Both the position numbers and the translations under genes were made by a program. From NCBI RefSeq assembly GCF_028736115.1, contig NZ_CP117877.1, forward strand, positions 1,116,001 through 1,180,000: DNA of 64,000 nucleotides, given 5' to 3'. Of this stretch, positions 34,545-43,007 are shown in pieces; positions within the stretch are counted from its first letter, which is position 1; every line of letters starts with the position of its first letter. The DNA is from Mucilaginibacter sp. KACC 22063 (GTDB lineage: Bacteria > Bacteroidota > Bacteroidia > Sphingobacteriales > Sphingobacteriaceae). The notes under the pieces were generated by a model. It was not told where the DNA came from. It worked only from the letters and a program-made list of their open reading frames with translations, and searched no databases.

Positions 34545-35471
34545 ATGTCTGATCTTAGAATTATATCCTTACTACCTGTCGCAACAGAAATTGTATGTGC
34601 CCTGGGTATGCAGCAAAATCTTGTTGGCCGCTCGCATGAATGTGATTATCCCGAAGAAATAAAATCATTGCCGGTTTGTTCAAGCGCAACGGTTGGTAAT
34701 CATCAATCCAGCCGCGAAATTGATAACAAGGTTAAAGAGATCTTAAGTGAAGCATTGTCTGTTTACACCATTGACCGTGAAAAAATTAAGCAGCTTCAAC
34801 CGGATGTTGTAATTACACAGGCGCAATGCGAGGTTTGTGCCGTATCTCTTAAAGATGTAGAGCAGGCATTGTCAGGATTTTTAGATAAACAAACGCAGAT
34901 TGTATCGCTGGAACCGGCACAATTAAACGACGTATTTGAAAATATCAGGCAGGTAGCTGCCGCTTTAAATGTGCCTGACAGGGGAGAGGCTTTAATTGAA
35001 GACCTGACCGAGCGGGTAGATATCATCAGGCATAAATTGAAATTTATCGAAGCCAAGCCTTCTGTTGCTTGTGTAGAATGGCTTGACCCGTTGATGGTTT
35101 CGGGTAATTGGGTGCCGGAACTGGTAGCAATTGCAGGCGGCAAATCTATATTAGCCGAACAAGGCAAGCATTCACCTTATGTAGAGTGGAATGATATACT
35201 GCTGCAAGACCCTGATATTATTGTGGTGATGCCCTGCGGTTTCCCGATTGAGCGTACCTTAAGAGAAATTAATATTCTGTTAGAGCTACCGGGTTTTAAC
35301 GACCTGAAAGCGGTTAAAGAGGGTAAGCTGTTTATTGCCGATGGCAATCAGTACTTCAATCGCCCCGGGCCACGCATTGTAGATTCGATAGAAATACTTG
35401 CCGAAATTATTAATCCCAAGCAATTTATTTTTGGTTACGAAGGCGAGGGCTGGATCAAATTTGCAGTTTAA
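34545..35471 (+). CDS. Cobalamin-binding-like protein (BtuF fold, no signal peptide)
   Basis: 308 residues of the periplasmic-binding-protein type III fold: ISLLPVATEIVCALGMQQNLVGRSHECDYPEE is the typical opening (residues 6-37), then PDVVITQAQCEVC and DPDIIVVMPCGFPIERT. Family members are annotated as cobalamin-binding or ABC substrate-binding proteins. No signal peptide or lipobox is visible and no transporter genes are adjacent, so it may be cytoplasmic. Confidence 0.85.
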   Translation: MSDLRIISLLPVATEIVCALGMQQNLVGRSHECDYPEEIKSLPVCSSATVGNHQSSREIDNKVKEILSEALSVYTIDREKIKQLQPDVVITQAQCEVCAVSLKDVEQALSGFLDKQTQIVSLEPAQLNDVFENIRQVAAALNVPDRGEALIEDLTERVDIIRHKLKFIEAKPSVACVEWLDPLMVSGNWVPELVAIAGGKSILAEQGKHSPYVEWNDILLQDPDIIVVMPCGFPIERTLREINILLELPGFNDLKAVKEGKLFIADGNQYFNRPGPRIVDSIEILAEIINPKQFIFGYEGEGWIKFAV

Positions 35472-35532
35472 CTATTGCCGTAAAGTATCAGAACTTTTTA
35501 AAGTAAAGGCAGTTCTTGTATAAACTGCGTTT

Positions 35533-36195
35533 ATGAAAATCTATAAATATCTGCATTCGTGCATCGTTTTTGAAGATCAGGATTTTAAATTACTGGTTGA
35601 TCCCGGAATGTTTTCGTTTGTTGAAGGACAGGTAACAACAGAAATGTTTAGCGATGTTCAAGCTATTATTATTACCCATAACCACCCTGATCACCTGGAT
35701 ACAGAAAATCTCAAAAAGATCGTTAGCCTAACCAAGGCTCCTGTTTATACAAATGCGCAGGTTGCCCAACAGCTTGATGAAGAAGGAATACAGGCAGAAT
35801 TACTTACAGATGGCGACTTTACAATTGGTCCGTTCAAAGTACAGGCATTTTCTGTAGTACATGAACCCCTGCTTGATGCGCCTGTTCCGCAAATGACGGC
35901 ATTGATCATCAACGGCAAAGTATTGCATCCGGTAGATTCATTCGAGGAAAAAATGTTCCGTCACGAGGGGATCGAATTACTGTTATTGCCGATCATGGCG
36001 CCTTTTACCAACGAACTTAAAGTTGCTGAGTTTGCCGACAGGTTGAAGCCTAAGCAAATCTTAGCTGTGCATGATGGGTATGTAAAAGACTTCTTTCTAA
36101 ACAGCCGTCACAACAATTATCAAAAGCATTTCGAGAAAAATGACATTAAATATATTGTGCTGAAGAATCCGGGCGATTACATAGAAATTAATTAG
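35533..36195 (+). CDS. Metallo-beta-lactamase-fold hydrolase
   Basis: 220 residues. The metal-binding motif THNHPDHLD gives H49, H51, D53 and H54; a later HPVDS (about 136) and VHDGY complete the set seen in the UlaG/YtnP-like branch. Cytoplasmic. It comes 61 bases after the cobalamin-binding-like gene and 12 bases before the oxidoreductase gene, so a three-gene unit is possible. Substrate unknown. Confidence 0.85.
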   Translation: MKIYKYLHSCIVFEDQDFKLLVDPGMFSFVEGQVTTEMFSDVQAIIITHNHPDHLDTENLKKIVSLTKAPVYTNAQVAQQLDEEGIQAELLTDGDFTIGPFKVQAFSVVHEPLLDAPVPQMTALIINGKVLHPVDSFEEKMFRHEGIELLLLPIMAPFTNELKVAEFADRLKPKQILAVHDGYVKDFFLNSRHNNYQKHFEKNDIKYIVLKNPGDYIEIN

Positions 36196-36207
36196 TGAAG
36201 TATTAAT

Positions 36208-37065
36208 ATGAGTGATATAAAAGTTGGCTGGGCTGGGCTCGGCAACATGGGCAACCCCATTGTAAAGAATATTTTAAAGGCAGGTTATCCTGTAACGGTT
36301 TATAACCGCACCAAAAGCAAGGAGCAGGAAGCATTGTCGGCTGGTGCATCATCAGCAGAAACCCCTGTTAAACTGGTTGAAGCCAGCGATGTAATTTTTG
36401 TAATGGTATCTGACGATAACGCCGTAAAGGAAATTTTTACAGGTGCTGATGGTTTATTAAGCGCCAATGCCGAAGGGAAGCTGTTTATAAATGTAAGTAC
36501 CGTTGCACCGCAAACTTCAAAGTACGTTGATGAGCAATGCCGTGCTAAAGGCGCGTCTTTTTTAGATGTCCCGGTATCGGGCAGTGTTAAGCCCGCGCAG
36601 GATGCTACGCTGATATTAATGGTAGGCGGCGATGCTGAATATTATGAAAAGGCTAAGCCAATACTTGATGTAATTGGTAAGCTATCCATCCATGTAGGCC
36701 CGGTAGGTGCAGGTAGCGCGGCAAAGCTTGCCATCAACTACTTACTGGGTTTAAATTTACAGGGGCTGGCAGAAACAGTATTATTTGCAGAGGCTAACGG
36801 CGTAAGTACCGAAAACATGCTGACCATTATTAACGAAGGTGCGGTAGGTAACGGTATCACAAAAATGAAATCGGATCCCATTATGAAAAATCAGTTTCCG
36901 GCGGCTTTTGCATTAAAGTACCTGGCAAAAGACCTGCGCCTGGCACGCGAGCAAGGTATTGATATGCCTTTATCAGCACCCTTAAGCGATACCTTTCAAC
37001 AAGCTTTAAACAGTGGTATGGGCGACGAGGATGTAATGGCAGTGATTAAATACCTGAAACGGTAA
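36208..37065 (+). CDS. NAD(P)-dependent beta-hydroxyacid dehydrogenase family protein
   Basis: 285 residues. Rossmann motif GLGNMGNPI near residue 11, the substrate-binding DVPVSGSVKPAQDATL segment, the catalytic Lys in GSAAKLAINYLLG, and the C-terminal KDLRLAREQG. These match 3-hydroxyisobutyrate dehydrogenases and glyoxylate/succinic semialdehyde reductases. Its TAA stop directly abuts the TTA (stop) of the convergent BLUF gene. Confidence 0.92.
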   Translation: MSDIKVGWAGLGNMGNPIVKNILKAGYPVTVYNRTKSKEQEALSAGASSAETPVKLVEASDVIFVMVSDDNAVKEIFTGADGLLSANAEGKLFINVSTVAPQTSKYVDEQCRAKGASFLDVPVSGSVKPAQDATLILMVGGDAEYYEKAKPILDVIGKLSIHVGPVGAGSAAKLAINYLLGLNLQGLAETVLFAEANGVSTENMLTIINEGAVGNGITKMKSDPIMKNQFPAAFALKYLAKDLRLAREQGIDMPLSAPLSDTFQQALNSGMGDEDVMAVIKYLKR

Positions 37066-37485
37066 TTACATATTAAACCTGTTGGTAGCTATAAAAGATT
37101 TAATGATATGAATGGCGGCATGGCGCTTGCCGCTATCCAGAATTTCTTTCGATTGCGGGTCGATGAATGCTTTAAGGCTGCTCAGGTCATCTTTGTGTAC
37201 AGACTTAAAACCCATCGTCCACTGTGGAAAATTCCTTTCCTTCAATTCTCCGTCGCCCATATTAATAATGTTGCGATGGCGGGCATCCTGGCGTATTGTT
37301 AGGTATAAGTTTGTTACCGCATTTTCTTCGCCTTCAAGTACTTGCATAAAAGAGCCATCGGCGTAAAGCAACATACCCGTTATGCCTCTTTGCCTATTAT
37401 TTTCGCGGCATTTGGTAAGAAGATCAATTAATTGATCCTCGTTCAAAAGCTCAGTGGAAGAGCTCATGTAAATCTGGTACTTCAT
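37066..37485 (-). CDS. BLUF-domain blue-light sensor
   Basis: 139 residues, almost entirely one BLUF domain, which binds FAD. Key residues are visible: Tyr6 in the first strand, Asn30 in CRENNRQRGITG and Gln48 in GSFMQVLEGE, which switch hydrogen bonds to the flavin upon blue light. A short helical tail of about 40 residues follows. No output domain is fused, so it must act through a partner protein that cannot be named from the neighbours. Confidence 0.95.
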   Translation of the reverse strand: MKYQIYMSSSTELLNEDQLIDLLTKCRENNRQRGITGMLLYADGSFMQVLEGEENAVTNLYLTIRQDARHRNIINMGDGELKERNFPQWTMGFKSVHKDDLSSLKAFIDPQSKEILDSGKRHAAIHIIKSFIATNRFNM

Positions 37486-37510
37486 TTTTTGCTGTATACA
37501 TCAATTACGT

Positions 37511-38047
37511 TCAATGCACCTTTTCAGTTTTAGCTGGTGGTAACCTTTTTTCCATAACCATGAGTTCTATATGGGTTTTAACAATGCCGAACTTGTCATC
37601 TTTTGGAAATGGCCTTATTTCACCGGTAGGGACAAACCCATGCCTTTCGTACCATGCAATCAATTCACTTCTCGAACTGATCACGGTAATGGTAATGCTG
37701 GGGCAGCCTTTATCCAGAGCATAAGCCTCAGCCGCTATCAGTAATAGTTTGCCTATACCTTTATTTTGTTTGTTGGGCGCAACGGTTAACATGCCCAGGT
37801 ACAAATACGTATAGCGGTATTCCAGGTAAACACAACCTTTTAATTGCTGCTGGTCGTCAAGGTATTTTAGTATAGTTACTTTATCGTCCTGCAGGTAAGT
37901 AAGCATCGTGATGTCGTCAATGCGCAAGCCATCTATCAGGTGCGATTCAGTCGTCCAGCCTTGTTTTGAACTTTCGCCACGATAGGCGCTATTTACTAAC
38001 GTTGTCAGTGCTTTGGTGTCAGCAATATTTGCTTTTGCAATAATCAT
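37511..38047 (-). CDS. GNAT family N-acetyltransferase
   Basis: 178 residues. Motif A, with acetyl-CoA pyrophosphate-binding QNKGIGKLLL, is at about 97-106; motif B follows in SRSELIAWYERHGFVPTGE. Substrate unknown. Only 25 bases separate it from the BLUF gene on the same strand, so the two are probably co-transcribed. Confidence 0.88.
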   Translation of the reverse strand: MIIAKANIADTKALTTLVNSAYRGESSKQGWTTESHLIDGLRIDDITMLTYLQDDKVTILKYLDDQQQLKGCVYLEYRYTYLYLGMLTVAPNKQNKGIGKLLLIAAEAYALDKGCPSITITVISSRSELIAWYERHGFVPTGEIRPFPKDDKFGIVKTHIELMVMEKRLPPAKTEKVH

Positions 38048-38120
38048 AAATGGGGTTACAGATTAGAGTTGGGTTGTACTGCAAACTTTAGTATTTTAAA
38101 CAGTAATGCATAGGTAAATG

Positions 38121-38164
38121 TTACATAGTGTAAATAAAGTACAAATTGTATTGTAAATATTACA
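38121..38164. promoter_or_regulatory. Array of three AT-rich palindromes over the promoter at 38145
   Basis: TTACATAGTGTAA (38121-38133), TACAAATTGTA (38140-38150) and TGTAAATATTACA (38152-38164) follow one another; the last two overlap the -33 element and the spacer. They look like repressor binding sites of the Fur/Zur or CRP-like kind. Confidence 0.5.
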
Positions 38165-38175
38165 CGTTATATTTG
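38145..38175 (+). promoter_or_regulatory. Promoter of the small Cys protein-TonB receptor unit
   Basis: ATTG (38145-38148), 19 bases, then TATATTTG (38168-38175). The ATG at 38183 is only 7 bases further, so the mRNA would have almost no leader. Confidence 0.65.
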
Positions 38176-38182
38176 CGCTTGC

Positions 38183-38494
38183 ATGACTATACAAAAACAA
38201 TCAGCCAGGATTTTATCAGCATTATTGCTGTTACTGACCTTTGCTACAGGTCAGCTGATTGTTATTGCGCATAACCACCCGAAAGAAACTTACAGTAATC
38301 ATCAAAACAAGAAAGTGAATGATGAGCAGTGTAAGATATGTGCGCAGAATGGTCATCTGCAACTGTTTTTTCATCAGCAAAATACCCTGTTTACATTGGC
38401 AGTTACTGCTATTAATTGCTACTTCGAATACAGGCAATCATATAACGGCATTGAAACCCAGCATGCCAGTAATCGTGGTCCCCCGGTAGTTTAA
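38183..38494 (+). CDS. Small exported Cys/His protein ahead of a TonB receptor
   Basis: 103 residues. Signal-like hydrophobic segment (about 9-28, followed by IAHNHPKE), then DEQCKICAQNGHLQLFFHQQN with a CxxC and nearby His residues, and a C-terminal NRGPPVV. This layout (signal, CxxC/His, GPP end) is common in small proteins encoded before TonB receptors in Bacteroidota and is thought to be metal-linked. Co-transcribed with the receptor 57 bases downstream. Confidence 0.75.
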   Translation: MTIQKQSARILSALLLLLTFATGQLIVIAHNHPKETYSNHQNKKVNDEQCKICAQNGHLQLFFHQQNTLFTLAVTAINCYFEYRQSYNGIETQHASNRGPPVV

Positions 38495-38550
38495 TAAATT
38501 TTGAAAGCGCGTTTGCGCATAAAACTTATTGAATACTTAAAGACCTTAAA

Positions 38551-40854
38551 ATGAATTTGAAAACGTTTTTCAGCGCATTGCTGATCCTTATATTCCCATT
38601 TTATTTATTTGCCGCTATAGAAGCCGGAGGCCAGCTTAACGGTAAAGTAACCGATGCTAAAAATAACCAGGCAGTAGCCGGTGCAACCGTAACTATTTCG
38701 CAATTAAGAGTAGCCACCGTAACAGACGGCAATGGTAATTTTACTTTCCGCTCATTGCCGCAGCGTGGTAAATATGTGGTTGAAGTAAAATCTCTGGGTT
38801 ACAAGTCACAGATCAAGACCATTGATCTGGGTGCAGAAACGACAGTGAATTTCGCACTTGATGCCAGTATTGTCGAAACCAAAGAAGTGGTGATTGTTGG
38901 TACTCCTGTATCTGCAAGCAGCCGTTATAACAGTACTGCCGCAACCAGCGTATCTCGTGATGAATTGCTATCACCTGCTACCAACCTTATTGACGGCTTG
39001 GCTAAACAGGTTCCGGGTGTAAGCCAAATCACGACAGGCCCGGGTATCTCAAAACCGGTAATCCGTGGTTTGGGATACAACCGTGTAGTTACCCTAAATG
39101 ACGGAGTAAAACAACAAGGCCAGCAATGGGGAGATGAACACGGTATTGAGCTTGATCAAAACGCTGCCGACAGGGTAGAGGTGCTACGTGGCGCGGCTTC
39201 ATTACTATATGGATCTGACGCTATCGGCGGTGTAATTAACGTGCTTGATCCATTGGTTCCACCTCCGGGACAGATCAAAGGTGAGGTGTTATCCAGTTAT
39301 TCAACCAATAATGGGCTTACCAACAACTCGGTAATGCTGAGCGGTAACTCAGATGGTTTTGTTTGGCGTGGCCGTGGTTCATACCAAAACGCGTATGATT
39401 TTAAAACCCCTGCCGGTTATTATATCAATAGCGGATACAATAATACTAGCTTAAGTGGTTTGTTAGGACTTAATAAAGGCTGGGGCTATTCGCACCTGAA
39501 TTTTTCTTACTGGAAAAATAACATAGGCTTTTATGACTCTGAACCCGGAGACCCTTTATATACTAATGATGGCAAAAGCAGAACATTAGATTTTCCTCGT
39601 CAGGATATCCGTCACTATAAAATTGCCCTGAATAATAACTTTATCATTGGCGATGGTTCATTGAAACTGGACTTAGGTTATCAAAAAAATCAACGCCGCG
39701 AGCTTGACGAACCAACTCCTGCTTTATTCTTCGATTTAAACACTTACTCATTAGATGCTAAATATTATCTGCCTGAAAAAAATGGCTGGCAGCCTATTGT
39801 AGGTATCAGTACCAGTGACGAGCATAGCTTAAACAAAGGGACAGAATTTTTAATTCCTGCTTACGACCAGTTTAATGCCGGTGCCTTTGGTTACATCAAA
39901 AAAACATGGGACCAAAATACTTTTAACGCTGGTTTACGTGTAGATTATATCAATAACAATGGTAAAGCTATGGAGCTTGACGGCGAACAAAAATTTGCCG
40001 GTTTCAAAAATAACTTTGCTAACCTGAGTGGTGCTTTGGGTTACACGCACATATTCAACGATATATTTAGCTTTAAGGCCAATGCGGGGACAGCATTCAG
40101 AGCGCCTAATCCTGCCGAGCTTGGTTCAAATGGGGTTCACGAAGGTACAACCCGTTACGAAGTGGGTAACCCTGACCTGAAACCGGAGCGTAGCTATCAG
40201 GCAGATGCAACGCTTGAGTTTGGCGGAAAAGTGGTTACCGGTAGTTTAGGTATTTACGAAAACTACGTGCATGATTATATCTATGCATCAGCAACACGTG
40301 GCGATGTGATTACTGTACCGGATGACAACGGAAACAATCAAACTTATGATGTGTACCACTACGGCCAGGTAAATGCAAACCTATATGGCGTTGAAGGTGC
40401 GTTTAATATTCACCCAACAAGTTTCTTGCATTTGGATAATACCTTCAGCTATACACATGCGCAGAACGAATCTTTCGACAGGCCGCTGCCGCTGATTCCT
40501 GCAGGTGTGGTACATAACACCTTGCGTTTTGAGCCTAAAGTGCGCGGGTTAAGGGACTTCTACATGTCTGTTGGCTTAGATAACTTCTTTAAGCAAAGCC
40601 GTATCGACCCAACTTTTGAAACCCCAACCGATTCTTATACGCTGATTAATGCAAGTATAGGTACAACGTTCAAATTAGGCGCGCAGCCAATAAAGCTTTA
40701 TGTATCTGGATATAACTTAGCTAACAAGAAATACTATGATGCGCTTAACAGGCTGCGTCCGGGCCGGCTTTCTCAGGAAGATCCAACATATGGTGTCTAC
40801 AACCCGGGCCGTAACATTACATTCGGTTTTTATCTGCCATTGAACATAAATTAA
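38551..40854 (+). CDS. TonB-dependent outer-membrane receptor (second)
   Basis: 767 residues: signal peptide (about 1-22), carboxypeptidase-regulatory-like domain (about 28-110, LNGKVTDAKNNQAVAGATV), plug (about 115-235, including KPVIRGLGYNRVVTLNDGVKQ and QGQQWGDEHGIELDQNAAD), barrel to the C-terminus. The LNDGV...QWGDEHG plug segment with its His and acidic residues resembles ZnuD-type zinc receptors. Together with the Cys/His protein and the AT-rich operator array, metal-controlled zinc or iron uptake is a reasonable inference. Confidence 0.92.
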   Translation: MNLKTFFSALLILIFPFYLFAAIEAGGQLNGKVTDAKNNQAVAGATVTISQLRVATVTDGNGNFTFRSLPQRGKYVVEVKSLGYKSQIKTIDLGAETTVNFALDASIVETKEVVIVGTPVSASSRYNSTAATSVSRDELLSPATNLIDGLAKQVPGVSQITTGPGISKPVIRGLGYNRVVTLNDGVKQQGQQWGDEHGIELDQNAADRVEVLRGAASLLYGSDAIGGVINVLDPLVPPPGQIKGEVLSSYSTNNGLTNNSVMLSGNSDGFVWRGRGSYQNAYDFKTPAGYYINSGYNNTSLSGLLGLNKGWGYSHLNFSYWKNNIGFYDSEPGDPLYTNDGKSRTLDFPRQDIRHYKIALNNNFIIGDGSLKLDLGYQKNQRRELDEPTPALFFDLNTYSLDAKYYLPEKNGWQPIVGISTSDEHSLNKGTEFLIPAYDQFNAGAFGYIKKTWDQNTFNAGLRVDYINNNGKAMELDGEQKFAGFKNNFANLSGALGYTHIFNDIFSFKANAGTAFRAPNPAELGSNGVHEGTTRYEVGNPDLKPERSYQADATLEFGGKVVTGSLGIYENYVHDYIYASATRGDVITVPDDNGNNQTYDVYHYGQVNANLYGVEGAFNIHPTSFLHLDNTFSYTHAQNESFDRPLPLIPAGVVHNTLRFEPKVRGLRDFYMSVGLDNFFKQSRIDPTFETPTDSYTLINASIGTTFKLGAQPIKLYVSGYNLANKKYYDALNRLRPGRLSQEDPTYGVYNPGRNITFGFYLPLNIN

Positions 40855-40877
40855 TTCGATATTATTATGATACTAAT

Positions 40878-40908
40878 GAAAGGAGAGTATAAGCTCTCCT
40901 TTCGTTTT
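40878..40908 (+). terminator. Terminator of the second TonB receptor unit
   Basis: GAAAGGAGAG and CTCTCCTTTC form a perfect 10-base stem around TATAAG, followed by GTTTT. Confidence 0.85.
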
Positions 40909-41011
40909 AATAAATCATATATTTCTTTTAAGTTTATTTATGTAACTCAAAATGTTGACTTTTTAAAAAGTATAATGAAATAGTTGAAATAAGGTTATTT
41001 TAAGCCACCTT

Positions 41012-42247
41012 ATGATATTAACAGGCAGGGCGATTGTTTTTATGGCTAATACTAAGTATGATAGCGCCATACAAGCAACGTCATTGTTTTTGGCACGCAG
41101 CCTTGCAAAAAATAACAAAGTTTACTTTGTTGATTATCCGTTTACCCTAAAAGACTACATAAAATACCAGGACTCGGAAGAGTTAAAAAGGAGGCAGGGT
41201 TTATATAAACCCTCATCAAACGGGTTAATTGATACAGAGCTGCCCAATTTTAAGATCATTATTGTTCCTCCGGTATTTCCTATTAACTTTTTACCCGAAG
41301 GCCCGGTTTTTCGTTCGGCTTTGAAAATTAATGAAGCCATAATGGGCAGCCGCATTAATAAAGCACTTAAGGCTGACGGTGTTAAAGAATTTATACTGAT
41401 CAATTCTTTTAATTTTCATTTTCCTAACATTGCTAAACTGATTAAGCCTGTACTCACAGTTTATCAGTGTGTTGACCCAATGATTGTGCCTTACGACATG
41501 AAGCACGGTTTTGTGTCAGAAGAAATATTGGTAAAGAAAAGTGACCTGGTAATTTGTACCAGTAAAGCGCTTTACAACGAAAAGCGTAAGGCTAATAAAA
41601 ATACTTATTTTGTACCCAATGCTGCCGATGTTACCCATTTCGGTAAAGCAACGGAGAACAGCTTGCCTGTTCATCCTAAAATTAAAGATTTGCCAAAACC
41701 CGTTATTGGATATTTAGGATCAATTGAAAGGCGAATAGATTATAAACTGCTTACAAAGGTTGTGGAGGCTAATCCGGAAAAGACATTTGTTTTAGCAGGC
41801 CCGGTTTGGCACGAATATGTACCTAAAGCTTTATCAAACGCTCAAAATCTACACATTATCGGCCCGGTTGATTATAATGAAGTACCCTCATTGATAAAGG
41901 GTTTTGATGTAGCTATCATCCCCTTTAAAAAAGATAAAGTAAGCGATACCATTTTCCCTTTAAAGTTATTTGAGTACCTGAGCGCCGGAAAGCCTGTTGT
42001 TATTACCGACTTTAACCCGGATCTAAAAGAATATACCGGCGACCTTGTAGACTTTTGTCCGGATGCTTATACTTTTACCGAAGCACTGAATGTCGGATTG
42101 CAAAATAATACAGCAGATAAAGTACAGCAGCGTATAGCTTTAGCAGCTCAGAATACCTGGGAAAAGCGTGCAGAAGAAATAGGCGATATTATTAATGCTC
42201 ATCTAAAACATCAACCCACTGAAAGCGGTGTGTCATCACTTTCTTAG
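41012..42247 (+). CDS. Glycosyltransferase, GT4-like (GT-B fold)
   Basis: 411 residues. Begins MILTGRAIVFMANTKYDS and continues with an N-terminal domain typical of teichuronic acid or surface-sugar transferases; the C-terminal donor site is seen in FPLKLFEYLSAGKPVVITDF. It transfers a sugar during surface polysaccharide assembly. The last 56 bases overlap, tail to tail, the convergent fucosyltransferase gene. Confidence 0.85.
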   Translation: MILTGRAIVFMANTKYDSAIQATSLFLARSLAKNNKVYFVDYPFTLKDYIKYQDSEELKRRQGLYKPSSNGLIDTELPNFKIIIVPPVFPINFLPEGPVFRSALKINEAIMGSRINKALKADGVKEFILINSFNFHFPNIAKLIKPVLTVYQCVDPMIVPYDMKHGFVSEEILVKKSDLVICTSKALYNEKRKANKNTYFVPNAADVTHFGKATENSLPVHPKIKDLPKPVIGYLGSIERRIDYKLLTKVVEANPEKTFVLAGPVWHEYVPKALSNAQNLHIIGPVDYNEVPSLIKGFDVAIIPFKKDKVSDTIFPLKLFEYLSAGKPVVITDFNPDLKEYTGDLVDFCPDAYTFTEALNVGLQNNTADKVQQRIALAAQNTWEKRAEEIGDIINAHLKHQPTESGVSSLS

Positions 42248-43007
42248 GGTGTTCTTTACCTATACGGAAGCCCATCCAGTTTTTAGGCGCAATAACCTTA
42301 TTTTTCTTTGGGCTTAAATAAGCAGCCCACCACGCAAACGTACTGTTTGAGATAATCACCGTGTCGGCATTCATCAGGAGTTGAAAATCAATGATCTCAT
42401 TGTTCTCGGCAAATACATAGTTCTCTTTTGCAGGGAAATGTTGTTTAACAAAAGGCATATCATCGCTGCAAAAGAAAACGCGATAGCTGTCTAAGTTATT
42501 GATCTTTTCCAGTTGAGTTTTAAAGTATTCGACAGGTAATGAGATGTCACGTTTGCCGTAATTTAAATAATCGGTGCGGCGTATATGTACCACTAAAGTT
42601 TTCTCTTTACTGAATATCATCCCATACTGCTTATCAAAAGCCTTGGCGTACTGCCTTTTGATCTTAGGGATTACTGGATTGGTTGTGTTTTGCAGGTACC
42701 ATTCGGTTTGATGAAAGCCATGATACATAGTGCCATTTTGCGCTTCAAATGGCTTAGGCGAATGGTAGTTCTGCATGTAAACCTGCTTGCGTAATAAACC
42801 AAGTTTGTAAAAAGCGTAGGTAAGTACTTTGTAGTATTTTTTGCCGATGTAGTTGTATTTGCCTAAATCGAAATACTTATAAAAATAGGCATGGCTGGGG
42901 TTAGGTATCACAATGATCCTGTCCTTGTTAGCTTCTTTAACGTACTGAAAAAAGAAAAACTGGAAGATCTGGTTGCCCATTCTTCCGCAGAATGTGGTAC
43001 CTATCAT
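42192..43007 (-). CDS. Alpha-1,2-fucosyltransferase family protein (GT11)
   Basis: 271 residues. GT11 motifs: the opening GRMGNQIFQFFF (about 8-19), HIRRTDYLNYG (about 142) for donor binding, and FSTFAWWAAYL-like segment seen as NSTFAWWAAYLSPKKNKVIAPKNW. The product would add fucose, or a related 6-deoxyhexose, to a surface glycan. It overlaps the flippase gene by 4 bases upstream, and its 3' end overlaps the convergent glycosyltransferase by 56 bases. Confidence 0.92.
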   Translation of the reverse strand: MIGTTFCGRMGNQIFQFFFFQYVKEANKDRIIVIPNPSHAYFYKYFDLGKYNYIGKKYYKVLTYAFYKLGLLRKQVYMQNYHSPKPFEAQNGTMYHGFHQTEWYLQNTTNPVIPKIKRQYAKAFDKQYGMIFSKEKTLVVHIRRTDYLNYGKRDISLPVEYFKTQLEKINNLDSYRVFFCSDDMPFVKQHFPAKENYVFAENNEIIDFQLLMNADTVIISNSTFAWWAAYLSPKKNKVIAPKNWMGFRIGKEHPKKVMTHRFQWVDVLDEH

